DNA from: Amycolatopsis endophytica
GTDB lineage: Bacteria > Actinomycetota > Actinomycetes > Mycobacteriales > Pseudonocardiaceae
Direction: 5' to 3'
Length of the DNA stretch: 64,000 bases
Assembly: GCF_013410405.1 (NCBI RefSeq)
Contig: NZ_JACCFK010000001.1
Coordinates: 1,178,001 to 1,242,000 of the forward strand
The notes under the pieces were generated by a model that saw only the letters and a program-made list of their open reading frames with translations, searched no databases and was not told the origin of the DNA. This document shows, one piece after another, positions 27,729 through 35,610 of this stretch (position 1 is the stretch's first letter; every line of letters begins with the position of its first letter). The position numbers and the translations under genes were made by a program.

Positions 27729-28373
27729 TCAGCGGGCCGCGCGCTCGCGGTTGCGCAGTCGCGTGATCACGAAGGCCACCAGCGCGATCGCGACCGCCGC
27801 GATCACGCCGTACTGGAAGATCCCGGCGTAGTCGTTCACGATGTGCCAGTTCGCGCCGAGCAGGTAGCCGGCCACGACGAAGATCGTGTTCCAGATCAGG
27901 CTGCCCAGCGTCGTCAGCACGAGGAACCTGCCGAACGGCATCCGTTCGATCCCCGCGGGCAGCGAGATGAGACTGCGGAAGATCGGCACCATTCGTCCGA
28001 AGAACACCGCCTTCGTGCCGTGCCTGGCGAACCACGCCTCGGTGCGGTCGAAGTCGGACGCCTTGACCAGCGGGACGCGCAGCAACAGCGCGCGCGTCCG
28101 CTCCCGGCCGAGCCACGCGCCGAGGCAGTAGACGATGACCGCGCCGGCCACCGAGCCGAACGTGGTCCAGGCCAGGGCGCCGAGCAGGCTGAAAGTGCCC
28201 TGGCTCGCGGAGAACCCGGCGAGCGGCAGCACCAGCTCGCTGGGGATGGGCGGGAACAGGTTGTCCAGTCCGACGATGACGGCCGCGCCGAGGCCGCCGA
28301 GTGAGTCCATCAGCGAAACGGCCCAGCCCGCGAGTCCCCCGAGCGGTTCGGCCTGTGCAAGGTGAAGATCCAT
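27729..28373 (-). CDS. DedA family membrane protein
   Basis: A 214-aa SNARE-associated/DedA (VTT) protein with several membrane helices. The conserved segments include LDNLFPPIPSELVLPLAGF, a GR-rich loop FFGRMVPIFRSLISLPAGIERMPFGRFLVLTTLGSLIWNT (family motif with the essential Arg and Gly-Pro-like turn) and GYLLG. DedA proteins act as lipid (undecaprenyl phosphate or phospholipid) scramblases or flippases. ATG 28373 is chosen because the helix pattern begins there. It converges with the zinc-finger gene and diverges from the kinase. Confidence 0.92.
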   Translation of the reverse strand: MDLHLAQAEPLGGLAGWAVSLMDSLGGLGAAVIVGLDNLFPPIPSELVLPLAGFSASQGTFSLLGALAWTTFGSVAGAVIVYCLGAWLGRERTRALLLRVPLVKASDFDRTEAWFARHGTKAVFFGRMVPIFRSLISLPAGIERMPFGRFLVLTTLGSLIWNTIFVVAGYLLGANWHIVNDYAGIFQYGVIAAVAIALVAFVITRLRNRERAAR

Positions 28374-28481
28374 GCTTACGACGCTAGGAATCCGGACCGC
28401 GCGCGACCATGGGGCAGGGCACCCGATCATTCTGCGGAAAACCTCAGTACCGGCCGTCGGCACCACCGCTAACCTGGACTT

Positions 28482-29612
28482 ATGCCCACAGTGGACCTCC
28501 GGCACGCGCTGCGTGTGACGGTGGGGCTCGCGCTCGGCGCGCTCAGCGCGTTCGCCGAGCTGGCCGTCGCCATCGTCGCCACGCTCGCGCTCGTCGTGCC
28601 CGCGGCGCGGACCGCGGTGTTCGACGTGACGTGCTGGTTCGCCGAGCTGGAACGATCCCGGCTGCGACGCTACCTGGACCACCCCACCCCCCCTGTCTAC
28701 CGCGACGTCCGTGCCCTGCGCTATCTGGCGGTCCGCAGCCTGGCGGGCGGGCTCGGCGCCGGGATCTTCGTCCTGATCGGGCTGGGTGTGGCGACGGCGG
28801 GGATCACGGCATGGCGGATGCTCACCGGGCACCCGCTCGGCGACGACCAGGACTGGTACGACATGCCGGTCCTGCTCCTGATGGGCGCACTGCTGATCTT
28901 CCTGGCGGTGCAGGGGCTCATCGGCGTCGCCGCGCTCGACCGCAGGCTGGCCGACCACTTCTTCGGGCCGACGAAGGAGGAACGACTGCGGATGCGCGTC
29001 GCCGCGCTGACCAACAGCCGGGCCGAGGTCGTCGAGGCCGTCAACGACGAGCGACGGCGAATCGAGCGCGATCTGCACGACGGCGTCCAGCAGCGGATCG
29101 TGTCCCTGGGCATGCAGCTCGGCCGCGCGCGGAGGGCGAACGATCCCGAGCGGGCGCAGGCGCTGCTGCGTCAGGCACACGAGGAAACCCAGCTGGCGCT
29201 GCAGGAACTCCGGGATGTGGCGTGGCGGGTCTACCCGGTCGCGCTCGACGAGGGCGGGCTCGGCACGGCGCTCGAAGCCCTGGCGGAACGGTCGAGCCTC
29301 CCGGTACGGCTGAGGTGCGAGCTGGGCGACCGGGTGAGCCGGGCGACCGAGACGGTTGCCTACTTCGTGGCGTCCGAGGCCGTGACCAACGCGATCAAGC
29401 ATTCGGCGGCGAACCGGATCGACATCGCGGTCACGCGGTCCGGCACGATGCTCACTCTGACCATCACAGACGACGGCGTGGGCGGCGCCCACATCGGGGG
29501 CAACGGCCTGTCCGGACTGGCCCGGCGCGTCGGCGCCGCGGACGGCCGGTTCGTTGTGGACAGTCCGATCGGCGGGCCGACGACCGTCGCGGCGGTGCTG
29601 CCGTGCGCGTGA
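28482..29612 (+). CDS. NarL-family sensor histidine kinase
   Basis: A 376-aa membrane kinase. The N-terminal half has four hydrophobic segments (about 8-32, 83-110, 128-155 and one more short) forming a sensor domain. Then comes a HisKA_3 dimerisation box DERRRIERDLHDGVQQRIVSLG with the phospho-accepting His, and an HATPase_c domain (AVTNAIKHSAANRIDI, TITDDGVGGAHIGGNGLSGLARRV). It would phosphorylate the response regulator encoded downstream, with which it overlaps. The stimulus is unknown. Confidence 0.93.
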   Translation: MPTVDLRHALRVTVGLALGALSAFAELAVAIVATLALVVPAARTAVFDVTCWFAELERSRLRRYLDHPTPPVYRDVRALRYLAVRSLAGGLGAGIFVLIGLGVATAGITAWRMLTGHPLGDDQDWYDMPVLLLMGALLIFLAVQGLIGVAALDRRLADHFFGPTKEERLRMRVAALTNSRAEVVEAVNDERRRIERDLHDGVQQRIVSLGMQLGRARRANDPERAQALLRQAHEETQLALQELRDVAWRVYPVALDEGGLGTALEALAERSSLPVRLRCELGDRVSRATETVAYFVASEAVTNAIKHSAANRIDIAVTRSGTMLTLTITDDGVGGAHIGGNGLSGLARRVGAADGRFVVDSPIGGPTTVAAVLPCA

Positions 29613-30247
29613 TCCTGGCCGAGGACTCGACCCTGCTGCGGGAGGGACTGGTCCGGCTGCTCGCCGAGGAGGGCCACGAGGTCCTCGCCGCGGTCGACAA
29701 CGCCGTCGAACTGCTGGACGCGGTGTCGCGGAATCAGCCCGACGTCGTGGTCACCGACATCCGCATGCCGCCCGGTCACACCGACGAGGGCCTGCGGGCG
29801 GCGCTGGAGATTCGCCGCCGGTGGCCTTCGGTCGGGGTGCTGGTGCTGTCGCAGTACGTCGAGAAGCGGTACGCGACCGAGCTGATCACCGACGACGGCG
29901 GGCGGGTCGGGTACCTGCTCAAGGACCGGGTCATGCAGGTCGGCGAGTTCCTCGACGCGCTGGAGCGGGTCGGCGCGGGCGGCGCGGCGTTCGACCCGGA
30001 GGTGGTCCGGCGGCTGCTGGCGCGCACCACGCACGCCGACCCGCTCGCGACGCTGACCGCCCGCGAGAGCGAGGTCCTGGCGAAGATGGCCGAAGGACAC
30101 ACGAACGCCGGCATCGCGGCCGAGTTGTACGTTTCACAGTCCGCGGTGGAGAAGCACGTCAACGCCATCTTCGACAAGCTGCGCCTGGCAGGCGTCGCGG
30201 GCTACAGCCGCCGGGTGCTGGCCGTCCTGCGCTACCTCGGCTCCTGA
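29603..30247 (+). CDS. NarL/FixJ-family response regulator
   Basis: A 214-aa regulator. Receiver domain at about 1-120 with phospho-acceptor Asp in VVVTDIRMPPG and the acidic pair in ILAEDST; a LuxR-type HTH at about 145-208 (LTARESEVLAKMAEGHTNAGIAAELYVSQSAVEKHVNAIFDKL). GTG 29603 overlaps the kinase stop; GTG 29609 is an alternative. Partner of the adjacent kinase; target genes are not evident from this window. Confidence 0.94.
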   Translation: MRVILAEDSTLLREGLVRLLAEEGHEVLAAVDNAVELLDAVSRNQPDVVVTDIRMPPGHTDEGLRAALEIRRRWPSVGVLVLSQYVEKRYATELITDDGGRVGYLLKDRVMQVGEFLDALERVGAGGAAFDPEVVRRLLARTTHADPLATLTARESEVLAKMAEGHTNAGIAAELYVSQSAVEKHVNAIFDKLRLAGVAGYSRRVLAVLRYLGS

Positions 30248-30296
30248 CCCACCGCGAGTCCCACGCTCCCGATCGCGAGTCGCATTACTGTCGAGC

Positions 30297-30833
30297 ATGC
30301 TTTCGATGCCTGCCACCCTGCCCGAACACGGCGACGTGCGACTACGCCCCTTCGCCGACGGCGATGTCGACATGCTTCTCGACATGTCGACCGATCCCTA
30401 CGTCCCCCACACCGGCACGCTGCCCGGGAACGCGACGCGCGACGAGGCGCTGGCCTACATCCGGCGCCAGCACGGGCGCCTGCAGACGGGGTTCGGGTAC
30501 TCGTACTGCATTTCGGACCGCCGGACCGGCGAGGCGCTGGGGCAGACGGGCCTGTGGCTGGCGGCGGTCGCCCAGGGGCGGGCCAGCGCCGGGTACTGCA
30601 TCGCGCCGCGGCACCGCGGTCGCGGACTGGCCGCGCAGGCACTGAGCGCCTTGACCGCGTTCGCGTGGACGCTCGAGGACGTGCATCGCGTGGAGCTGTA
30701 CATCGAGCCGTGGAACACCGCGTCGGTGCGCACGGCCGAGGCGGCCGGCTACGAGCGCGAAGGCTACCTGCGCAGCCACCAGGAGATCGACGGCCGCCGC
30801 GTGGACATGCTGCTCTACGCGGCGCTGCGCTGA
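30297..30833 (+). CDS. GNAT family N-acetyltransferase (RimJ/RimL-type)
   Basis: A 178-aa GNAT protein. Motif A (acetyl-CoA pyrophosphate-binding) is visible as APRHRGRGLAAQALSALTAFAW, motif B as VELYIEPWNTASVRTAEAAGYEREGYLR, matching RimJ/RimL-like and ribosomal-protein N-acetyltransferases. The N-terminal PATLPEHGDVRLRPFADGDVDMLLDMS is the usual first block. The substrate is unknown. Monocistronic, convergent with mbtH. Confidence 0.9.
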   Translation: MLSMPATLPEHGDVRLRPFADGDVDMLLDMSTDPYVPHTGTLPGNATRDEALAYIRRQHGRLQTGFGYSYCISDRRTGEALGQTGLWLAAVAQGRASAGYCIAPRHRGRGLAAQALSALTAFAWTLEDVHRVELYIEPWNTASVRTAEAAGYEREGYLRSHQEIDGRRVDMLLYAALR

Positions 30834-30834
30834 C

Positions 30835-31041
30835 TCAGGACTCGCTCTCGACGAGGCTTCGCGGGCGCAGGTCGGTCCAGTTCGTCTCGATGTGGTCCAG
30901 GCATGCCTGGCGGCTGTCCTCCCCGAACACGATCCGCCAGCCCGACGGCACCTCGGCGAAGGTGGGCCAGAGCGAGTACTGGCCCTCGTCGTTGACCAGC
31001 GCGTAGAAGCGCCCGTTGTCGTCGTCGAAGGGGTTCGTCAC
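30835..31041 (-). CDS. MbtH-like protein (NRPS adenylation chaperone)
   Basis: A 68-aa MbtH protein: [55 protein letters not shown]. The invariant Trp and the SLWP/PxGW motifs are present. MbtH proteins bind and activate NRPS adenylation domains. The GTG start (31041) follows GGAGG. An iron box lies 24 bp upstream, so it is probably iron-repressed with the neighbouring siderophore genes. No NRPS is in the window. Confidence 0.95.
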   Translation of the reverse strand: MTNPFDDDNGRFYALVNDEGQYSLWPTFAEVPSGWRIVFGEDSRQACLDHIETNWTDLRPRSLVESES

Positions 31042-31064
31042 GCAAGCCTCCAGAGCCGGGTTTG

Positions 31065-31083
31065 ATAACTGAGGCTTACCTTA
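31065..31083 (-). promoter_or_regulatory. IdeR/DmdR-type iron box upstream of mbtH
   Basis: The 19-bp site ATAACTGAGGCTTACCTTA agrees with TTAGGTTAGGCTAACCTAA at 13 positions. An overlapping perfect palindrome GGCTTAC-CTTA-GTAAGCC lies at 31073-31090. Its place 24 bp before the mbtH start suggests iron-dependent repression. Confidence 0.7.
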
Positions 31084-31094
31084 GTAAGCCGTGC

Positions 31095-31898
31095 TCAGGG
31101 GTGTCCAGCGGCGAAGAAGGTGACGAGGGCGTCGTTGACCACGTCCGGTCGCTCCAGATACCCGTAGTGCCCGGCGTCGGCGATCTCCAGGTACTCCGCC
31201 GACGGGATCGCTTCCGCGACCTCGCGCGCCAGGTACGCGGGCAGCCGCAGGTCGTCGGCGAACCCGATGACCAGGCAGGGGACCTCGATCGCGCGGTAGG
31301 CGTCGAGGCGGCTTTCGGTGATGTCGAGGTCGAGCTGGGCACGCAGTCCCGGCGTCCACACCGTGGGCGAGAACTGGAAGAGGTCGAGCCAGTCGGCGAT
31401 CGCGGCGTCGTCGCGGAGCGTGCGCGGCGACAGGTTCTGCAGGGCACGCACCACCGCCTCGTACCGCGGCGGCAGCTCGATGCCGTTGTCCAGCAACTCC
31501 TTCTCCGCCGCACCCATCCGCGCCCGCATCAGGTCCTGCCGCCCGCGCGTCGCCATCAGCACCGAAGCGGTGACCAGCTCGGGGCGCGTGAGCATCAGCT
31601 CGGTGACGACCTGCGCGCCCATCGACGTGCCGACCAGACGGCACGGGCCGAGCCTGAGGTGCTCGATCAGCCCGGCGGTGTCGGCGACCAAGTCGTCGAT
31701 GGTGAAACCCGGTTCCGCGGGCGAGATCCCGCGGTTGTCGAACGTGATGACGCGGTACCCGGCCTCGACGAGCGCGGGCACCTGATGCAGGTGCCACACC
31801 CGCCCGGTGGCCGCGGTCCCCATCACGAGCACCACCGGCTCACCGGCGCCCGTCTCGTCGTAGCCGATCTTGATCCCGTTGACATCGGCGAACGGCAT
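31095..31898 (-). CDS. Alpha/beta hydrolase, siderophore-locus associated
   Basis: A 267-aa alpha/beta hydrolase. Oxyanion region GTAATG, nucleophile elbow LVGTSMGAQVV (Ser), acid FADDLRLP and catalytic His in ADAGHYGYLERPD are visible. It follows the N-monooxygenase by 4 bp and lies upstream of the mbtH promoter, so it probably belongs to the siderophore operon. Possible roles are ester hydrolysis of a siderophore or type II thioesterase activity; the sequence does not decide. Confidence 0.88.
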   Translation of the reverse strand: MPFADVNGIKIGYDETGAGEPVVLVMGTAATGRVWHLHQVPALVEAGYRVITFDNRGISPAEPGFTIDDLVADTAGLIEHLRLGPCRLVGTSMGAQVVTELMLTRPELVTASVLMATRGRQDLMRARMGAAEKELLDNGIELPPRYEAVVRALQNLSPRTLRDDAAIADWLDLFQFSPTVWTPGLRAQLDLDITESRLDAYRAIEVPCLVIGFADDLRLPAYLAREVAEAIPSAEYLEIADAGHYGYLERPDVVNDALVTFFAAGHP

Positions 31899-31902
31899 CC
31901 GG

Positions 31903-33207
31903 CTACTTCACCCCGGTGACGGCGTAGTCGGCGGACCAGTCGAAGGCCGGCTCGCGGCGGCTCACGATCGAGGTCAGGATCTCCCCCACCCGCACCGCGG
32001 TGTTGGACAGCAGTGACGCGGTGATGCCGTGCGAGTGCTCGGTCCCGCCCTGCAGGTAGAGCCCGGCCTTGAGGTCCGGCGCCACCAGCCGGTAGTCGCG
32101 CTCGACGCGCAGGCGGCCCTGCTCGTCGCGGCGGCACTTCGCGGCCAGTTCGCCCAGCAGCGATGACGGGTCGGCAGGCCGGTACCCGGTCGCGTACACC
32201 ACGAGGTCCGCGTCCAGCACCGTCTTCTCGCCGGTGGTCAGGGATTCGATCGCCATACGGACGCCGGACTCCGTCTCGTCGACGTCGACCGGGCGGCACG
32301 CGTTGAAGATCCGCAGCCGCTCCACGCCCTGCACCTTCTCGCGGTACACCCGCCGGTACAGGTCGTCGATCAGCTCCAGGTCGACGGCCGAGTAGTTCGT
32401 GTTGCCGTGGTAGTCCATCAGGCGGCGCTTGACGTCCTCGGGCGCGGTGTAGAACGCGTCGACCGCGTCCGGGTCGAAGATGCGGTTCGCGAACGAGCTG
32501 TCGTCGGACGGGCTGTAGCCGTAGCGCGCGAAGACCGAGCAGACCTCCGCGCGCGGGAACCGGTCGTGCAGGAAGGCCGTGACCTCCGCGGCGCTCTGCC
32601 CGGCGCCGACCACGACACAACGCGCGGGGTCGGTGATCCGGTCGATCCGGTGCAGCAGCTGGTGGTTGTGCCAGATCCGGTCACTCGTCGTGACACTCTC
32701 GGGAAGGTTGGGGCGCAAGCCGGTGCCGAACACGACGTTGCGCGCCCGCATCACCTCGCCGTCGGCGGTCCGCACGTCGAACAGCGTGTCGGCACCCGGA
32801 ACCGGCGCGATCACGTCGACTTCGCGGTCGTAGGAAACGAGATCGCCGACCTTCTCCGCCGACCACTCCAGGTAGTCGTGGAACTCGATGCGCAGCGGGA
32901 AGAGGTTCTTGTGGTTGATGAAATCGACGAGACGTCCTTGACTGTGCAGGTAGGACAGGAAGCTGAACTCGCTGGCCGGATTCCGCATGGTGACGAGATC
33001 CTTCAGGAAGGACACCTGCATGGTGGCGTTGTCCAGCAGCATCCCCCGATGCCAGCCGAACCGCGGCTGGCGCTCCAGGAAACGCGCGGTGACCTGGTCG
33101 CCGCCCCCGGCGTTGTGCTCGGTGACGGCGATCGCCAGTGCGAGATTCGAAGGGCCGAAGCCGACCCCCACCAGGTCGTAGACCGGAACTTCCTGCGGTA
33201 CTGGCAT
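31903..33207 (-). CDS. L-lysine/L-ornithine N-monooxygenase (siderophore biosynthesis)
   Basis: A 434-aa flavin-dependent N-hydroxylating monooxygenase (IucD/PvdA type). FAD motif VGVGFGPSNLALAIAV near the N-terminus (characteristic GxGxxxxxLA), the substrate/FAD segment MLLDNATMQVSFLKDLVTMRNPASEFSFLSYL, the NADPH motif VVGAGQSAAEV, and the C-terminal ATGYRP. It would hydroxylate the side-chain amine of ornithine or lysine as the first step to a hydroxamate siderophore. ATG 33207 is chosen over GTG 33219 because of GAGGA upstream. The divergent formyltransferase fits formyl-hydroxyornithine. Confidence 0.94.
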   Translation of the reverse strand: MPVPQEVPVYDLVGVGFGPSNLALAIAVTEHNAGGGDQVTARFLERQPRFGWHRGMLLDNATMQVSFLKDLVTMRNPASEFSFLSYLHSQGRLVDFINHKNLFPLRIEFHDYLEWSAEKVGDLVSYDREVDVIAPVPGADTLFDVRTADGEVMRARNVVFGTGLRPNLPESVTTSDRIWHNHQLLHRIDRITDPARCVVVGAGQSAAEVTAFLHDRFPRAEVCSVFARYGYSPSDDSSFANRIFDPDAVDAFYTAPEDVKRRLMDYHGNTNYSAVDLELIDDLYRRVYREKVQGVERLRIFNACRPVDVDETESGVRMAIESLTTGEKTVLDADLVVYATGYRPADPSSLLGELAAKCRRDEQGRLRVERDYRLVAPDLKAGLYLQGGTEHSHGITASLLSNTAVRVGEILTSIVSRREPAFDWSADYAVTGVK

Positions 33208-33241
33208 GCCCGTCCTCACCGTAGATGTACAACCGAGGCAA

Positions 33242-33272
33242 CCCTAACCTAAGTTAGGGGAGGCTTAACTAC
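33242..33272. promoter_or_regulatory. Iron box in the divergent monooxygenase-formyltransferase promoter
   Basis: The 19-bp site at 33254-33272 (TTAGGGGAGGCTTAACTAC) matches the IdeR/DmdR consensus TTAGGTTAGGCTAACCTAA at 14 positions. It overlaps a perfect palindrome CCCTAAC-CTAA-GTTAGGG at 33242-33259 of the same 7-4-7 geometry as the mbtH site. It lies between the two divergent starts and could control both. Confidence 0.75.
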
Positions 33273-33311
33273 TACATTCGGGGTGATGTTGATCCCGAAC
33301 GAGGAGGACCG

Positions 33312-34250
33312 ATGCGTGTCGCGATGTTCGGCTACCAGACGTGGGGACACCGCACGCTGCGTGCACTTCTGGACGCCGGCCACGAGGTGACGCTGGTCGT
33401 CACGCACCCCAAGAGCGAGCACGCGTACGAAAAGATCTGGTCCGACTCGGTCGCGGAACTCGCGGCGGAGCACGGTGTTCCGGTGATCGAGCGCAACCGT
33501 CCCGACGACGAAGTGGTCGCACGCCTCAAAGAGGCGCAACCGGACATCATCGTCGCGAACAACTGGCGCACCTGGCTGCCGCCGGAGATCTTCAACCTGC
33601 CGCCACACGGAACGCTCAACGTCCACGACTCGCTGCTGCCCGCCTACGCCGGTTTTTCGCCCTTGATCTGGGCGCTCATCAACGGCGAGAAGGAAGTCGG
33701 CGTCACCGCCCACATGATGGACGACGAACTCGACGCGGGCGGAATCGTCCTGCAGCGGGCGATCGAGGTCGGCCCACGTGACACGGTCACCGATCTGTTC
33801 CACCGCACCGTGGACCTCATCGGCCCGCTGGTGGCGGACGCACTTTCCAAGATCGAGAGCGGTGCCGTGGACCCGGTGCCGCAGGACCGTTCGAAGGCGA
33901 GCTTCTTCCACAAGCGGTCCATTGAGGACAGCCGTATCGACTGGACCTGGCCCGCCGCCGACATCGACCTCCTGGTCCGCGCCCAGTCCGACCCGTATCC
34001 GAACGCCTTCACCACCCACAAGGGACAGACCCTGCGGATCACGAAGACGTCGGTCTCCCAGGGCCGGTACGGGGGCACCCCCGGCCGGATCTTCATCCCC
34101 GAAGGAAACGGCGTGGTGATCGTCGCCGGCGCCGACGCGCGGTTCGGGAAGAACCACGGGCTGCTCGTCGAGCAGGTCCGCCTCGAAGACGGGACGGACC
34201 TGGCCGCGACGGACTACTTCAAGACCATGGGCGGCTACCTGGGCCGCTGA
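33312..34250 (+). CDS. Methionyl-tRNA formyltransferase-like siderophore formyltransferase
   Basis: A 312-aa protein. The formyl-THF-binding domain has the family residues: NNWRTWLPPEIFNLPPHGTLNVHDSLLPAYAGFSP (Asn, His, and Ser/Leu-Leu-Pro) and ITGVTAH-like VGVTAHMMDDELDAG with Asp; a C-terminal FMT-like barrel follows. It is divergent from the N-monooxygenase across an iron box. The family includes CchA-type enzymes that N-formylate N5-hydroxyornithine for coelichelin or albachelin. So the housekeeping fmt role is unlikely. Confidence 0.92.
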   Translation: MRVAMFGYQTWGHRTLRALLDAGHEVTLVVTHPKSEHAYEKIWSDSVAELAAEHGVPVIERNRPDDEVVARLKEAQPDIIVANNWRTWLPPEIFNLPPHGTLNVHDSLLPAYAGFSPLIWALINGEKEVGVTAHMMDDELDAGGIVLQRAIEVGPRDTVTDLFHRTVDLIGPLVADALSKIESGAVDPVPQDRSKASFFHKRSIEDSRIDWTWPAADIDLLVRAQSDPYPNAFTTHKGQTLRITKTSVSQGRYGGTPGRIFIPEGNGVVIVAGADARFGKNHGLLVEQVRLEDGTDLAATDYFKTMGGYLGR

Positions 34251-34251
34251 C

Positions 34252-34490
34252 AGCCCACACACTGCCCCCGAGCGGCCAACACACCGACGAGAGCAGCAAA
34301 CACACCGCGCGGCACCGTGTTTGCCGCTCCGGGCACCGTGTTTGCCGCTCCGGGCACCGTGTTTGCCGCTCTGGGACGGCGGGGGCCACCTACCGACCGC
34401 CACTCGGCAACGCAAGCCGAACAGCCGACGTACCCGGACCTCTCCCGCCCCTCATCCCAAGCCGCCTTCCCTCCAGCCGGAGGGGCGGGG
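34252..34490. repeat. Dispersed repeat, copy 2: inverted array of 21-bp units plus conserved tail
   Basis: Degenerate units at about 34252, 34274 and 34295 (AGCCCACAC, GGCCAACAC, AGCAAACAC) are followed by three reverse units CCGTGTTTGCC at 34315, 34336 and 34357 (exact 21-bp period). The tail 34394-34442 and 34465-34490 is similar to that of the copy at 17937. The rest to 34614 has no clear feature. Reading the bottom strand gives a false repeated GKHGARS peptide. Confidence 0.8.
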
Positions 34491-34614
34491 GAGGTCGCAC
34501 CCAAGGCGACCACCCACCGGCCGCCAAGCCGACCCCCCACCGGCCGCCACAGCAACCAGCCGTCAGACCGACCACCAGACCGGCACCCACCGGCCCCCAC
34601 AGCACGCGCAGCGA

Positions 34615-35610
34615 CTACCCCTTCTTCGCCCGGCTGGGAGCGACCCGAGGCGGCTCGTTGGGCTGCTTGGGATACACCGGCGGCCACGGCGCGTCCATCA
34701 ACCCCGCAGCCATGTCCTTTTCGGACATCGCGAGCAGTGGCTCGATCGACTGCGGCCGCGAGCTCATCTCCGACCACGGATCCCCACGCCGCTCGACCAG
34801 CGACGGCACCGTCGCCGACGTCAGCGAACCAGGCTCCACAGTGGACAGCTCGTCCCAGGAGATCGGGCACGACACCTGGCCACCAGGACGTGGACGAACA
34901 CACCACGCGCCGAACACCGTCTTGTGTGGCGCGTTCTGGTTGAAGTCCACGAAGACCCGCGCCCCGCGTTCTTCCTTCCACCACTGGGCCGTGACGAGTT
35001 CGGGGTGCCGCCGCTCCAGCTCGCGCGCCAGTGCGACCGCCGCGGCGCGCACCTGGTACGAATCCCATCGCGGCTCCAGCGCGACGTACACGTGCAGCCC
35101 GCGGGAGCCGGTCGTCTTCACGAACGACGCGATTCCCAGCGAGTCGAGCAGGTCCTTCGTCAGCACCGCCGCCTCCCGCACCTGCCCGAAGTCCACGCCC
35201 GGCGACGGGTCGAGGTCGATCCGGAGCTCGTCGGTCGACCCCGGCGCCGTCGCCCGGTAGGGCCACACGTGGAAGCCGATGCAGCCGAGGTTGACGGCCC
35301 ACAGGATGTGCGCCAGGTCCGCCGCCACCAGCGCGTCGCTCGTCGTGCCGTTCGGCGTGGATACCACGGTCGTGGTCACCCAGGGCGGTGTCGACTTCGG
35401 CACCCGCTTCTGGAACCACGACTTACCGCTCGCCCCGTCGGGGTAGCGCTCCAGCAGCAGCGGCCGGTCCCGCAGCGTGTTCATCAGCGGGCCCTCGACG
35501 GACTGGTAGTAGCGGACCAGGTCGAGCTTGGTGGCGCCGGTTTCGGCGAAGTACACCTTGTCCGGGCTGGAAATGCTGACCTCGGTGCCCTCGATCGGGA
35601 CGGCGCTCAC
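34615..35610 (-). CDS. LigD-type DNA repair polymerase/primase domain protein
   Basis: A 331-aa stand-alone polymerase domain of the LigD/PrimPol (AEP) type. Motifs: KVYFAETGATKLDLVRYY, PLLLERYPDG, ILWAVNLGCIGFHVW, DELRIDLDPSPGVDF with the metal-binding acidic DxD, SFVKTTGSRGLHVYV, and VFVDFNQNAPHKTVFGAWCVRPRPG. It extends DNA ends with ribonucleotides during non-homologous end joining. GTG 35610 overlaps the ligase stop (GTGA). No Ku or nuclease domain gene is next to it. Confidence 0.9.
   Translation of the reverse strand: MSAVPIEGTEVSISSPDKVYFAETGATKLDLVRYYQSVEGPLMNTLRDRPLLLERYPDGASGKSWFQKRVPKSTPPWVTTTVVSTPNGTTSDALVAADLAHILWAVNLGCIGFHVWPYRATAPGSTDELRIDLDPSPGVDFGQVREAAVLTKDLLDSLGIASFVKTTGSRGLHVYVALEPRWDSYQVRAAAVALARELERRHPELVTAQWWKEERGARVFVDFNQNAPHKTVFGAWCVRPRPGGQVSCPISWDELSTVEPGSLTSATVPSLVERRGDPWSEMSSRPQSIEPLLAMSEKDMAAGLMDAPWPPVYPKQPNEPPRVAPSRAKKG

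Noticed and set aside
33249..34415. Minus-strand frame with repeated GKHGARS peptide
   Set aside because: The repeats come from the 21-bp DNA array; the rest is the shadow of the formyltransferase gene.
34235..35419. Long minus-strand frame over the LigD polymerase gene
   Set aside because: Shadow frame; the true polymerase frame has all conserved motifs.
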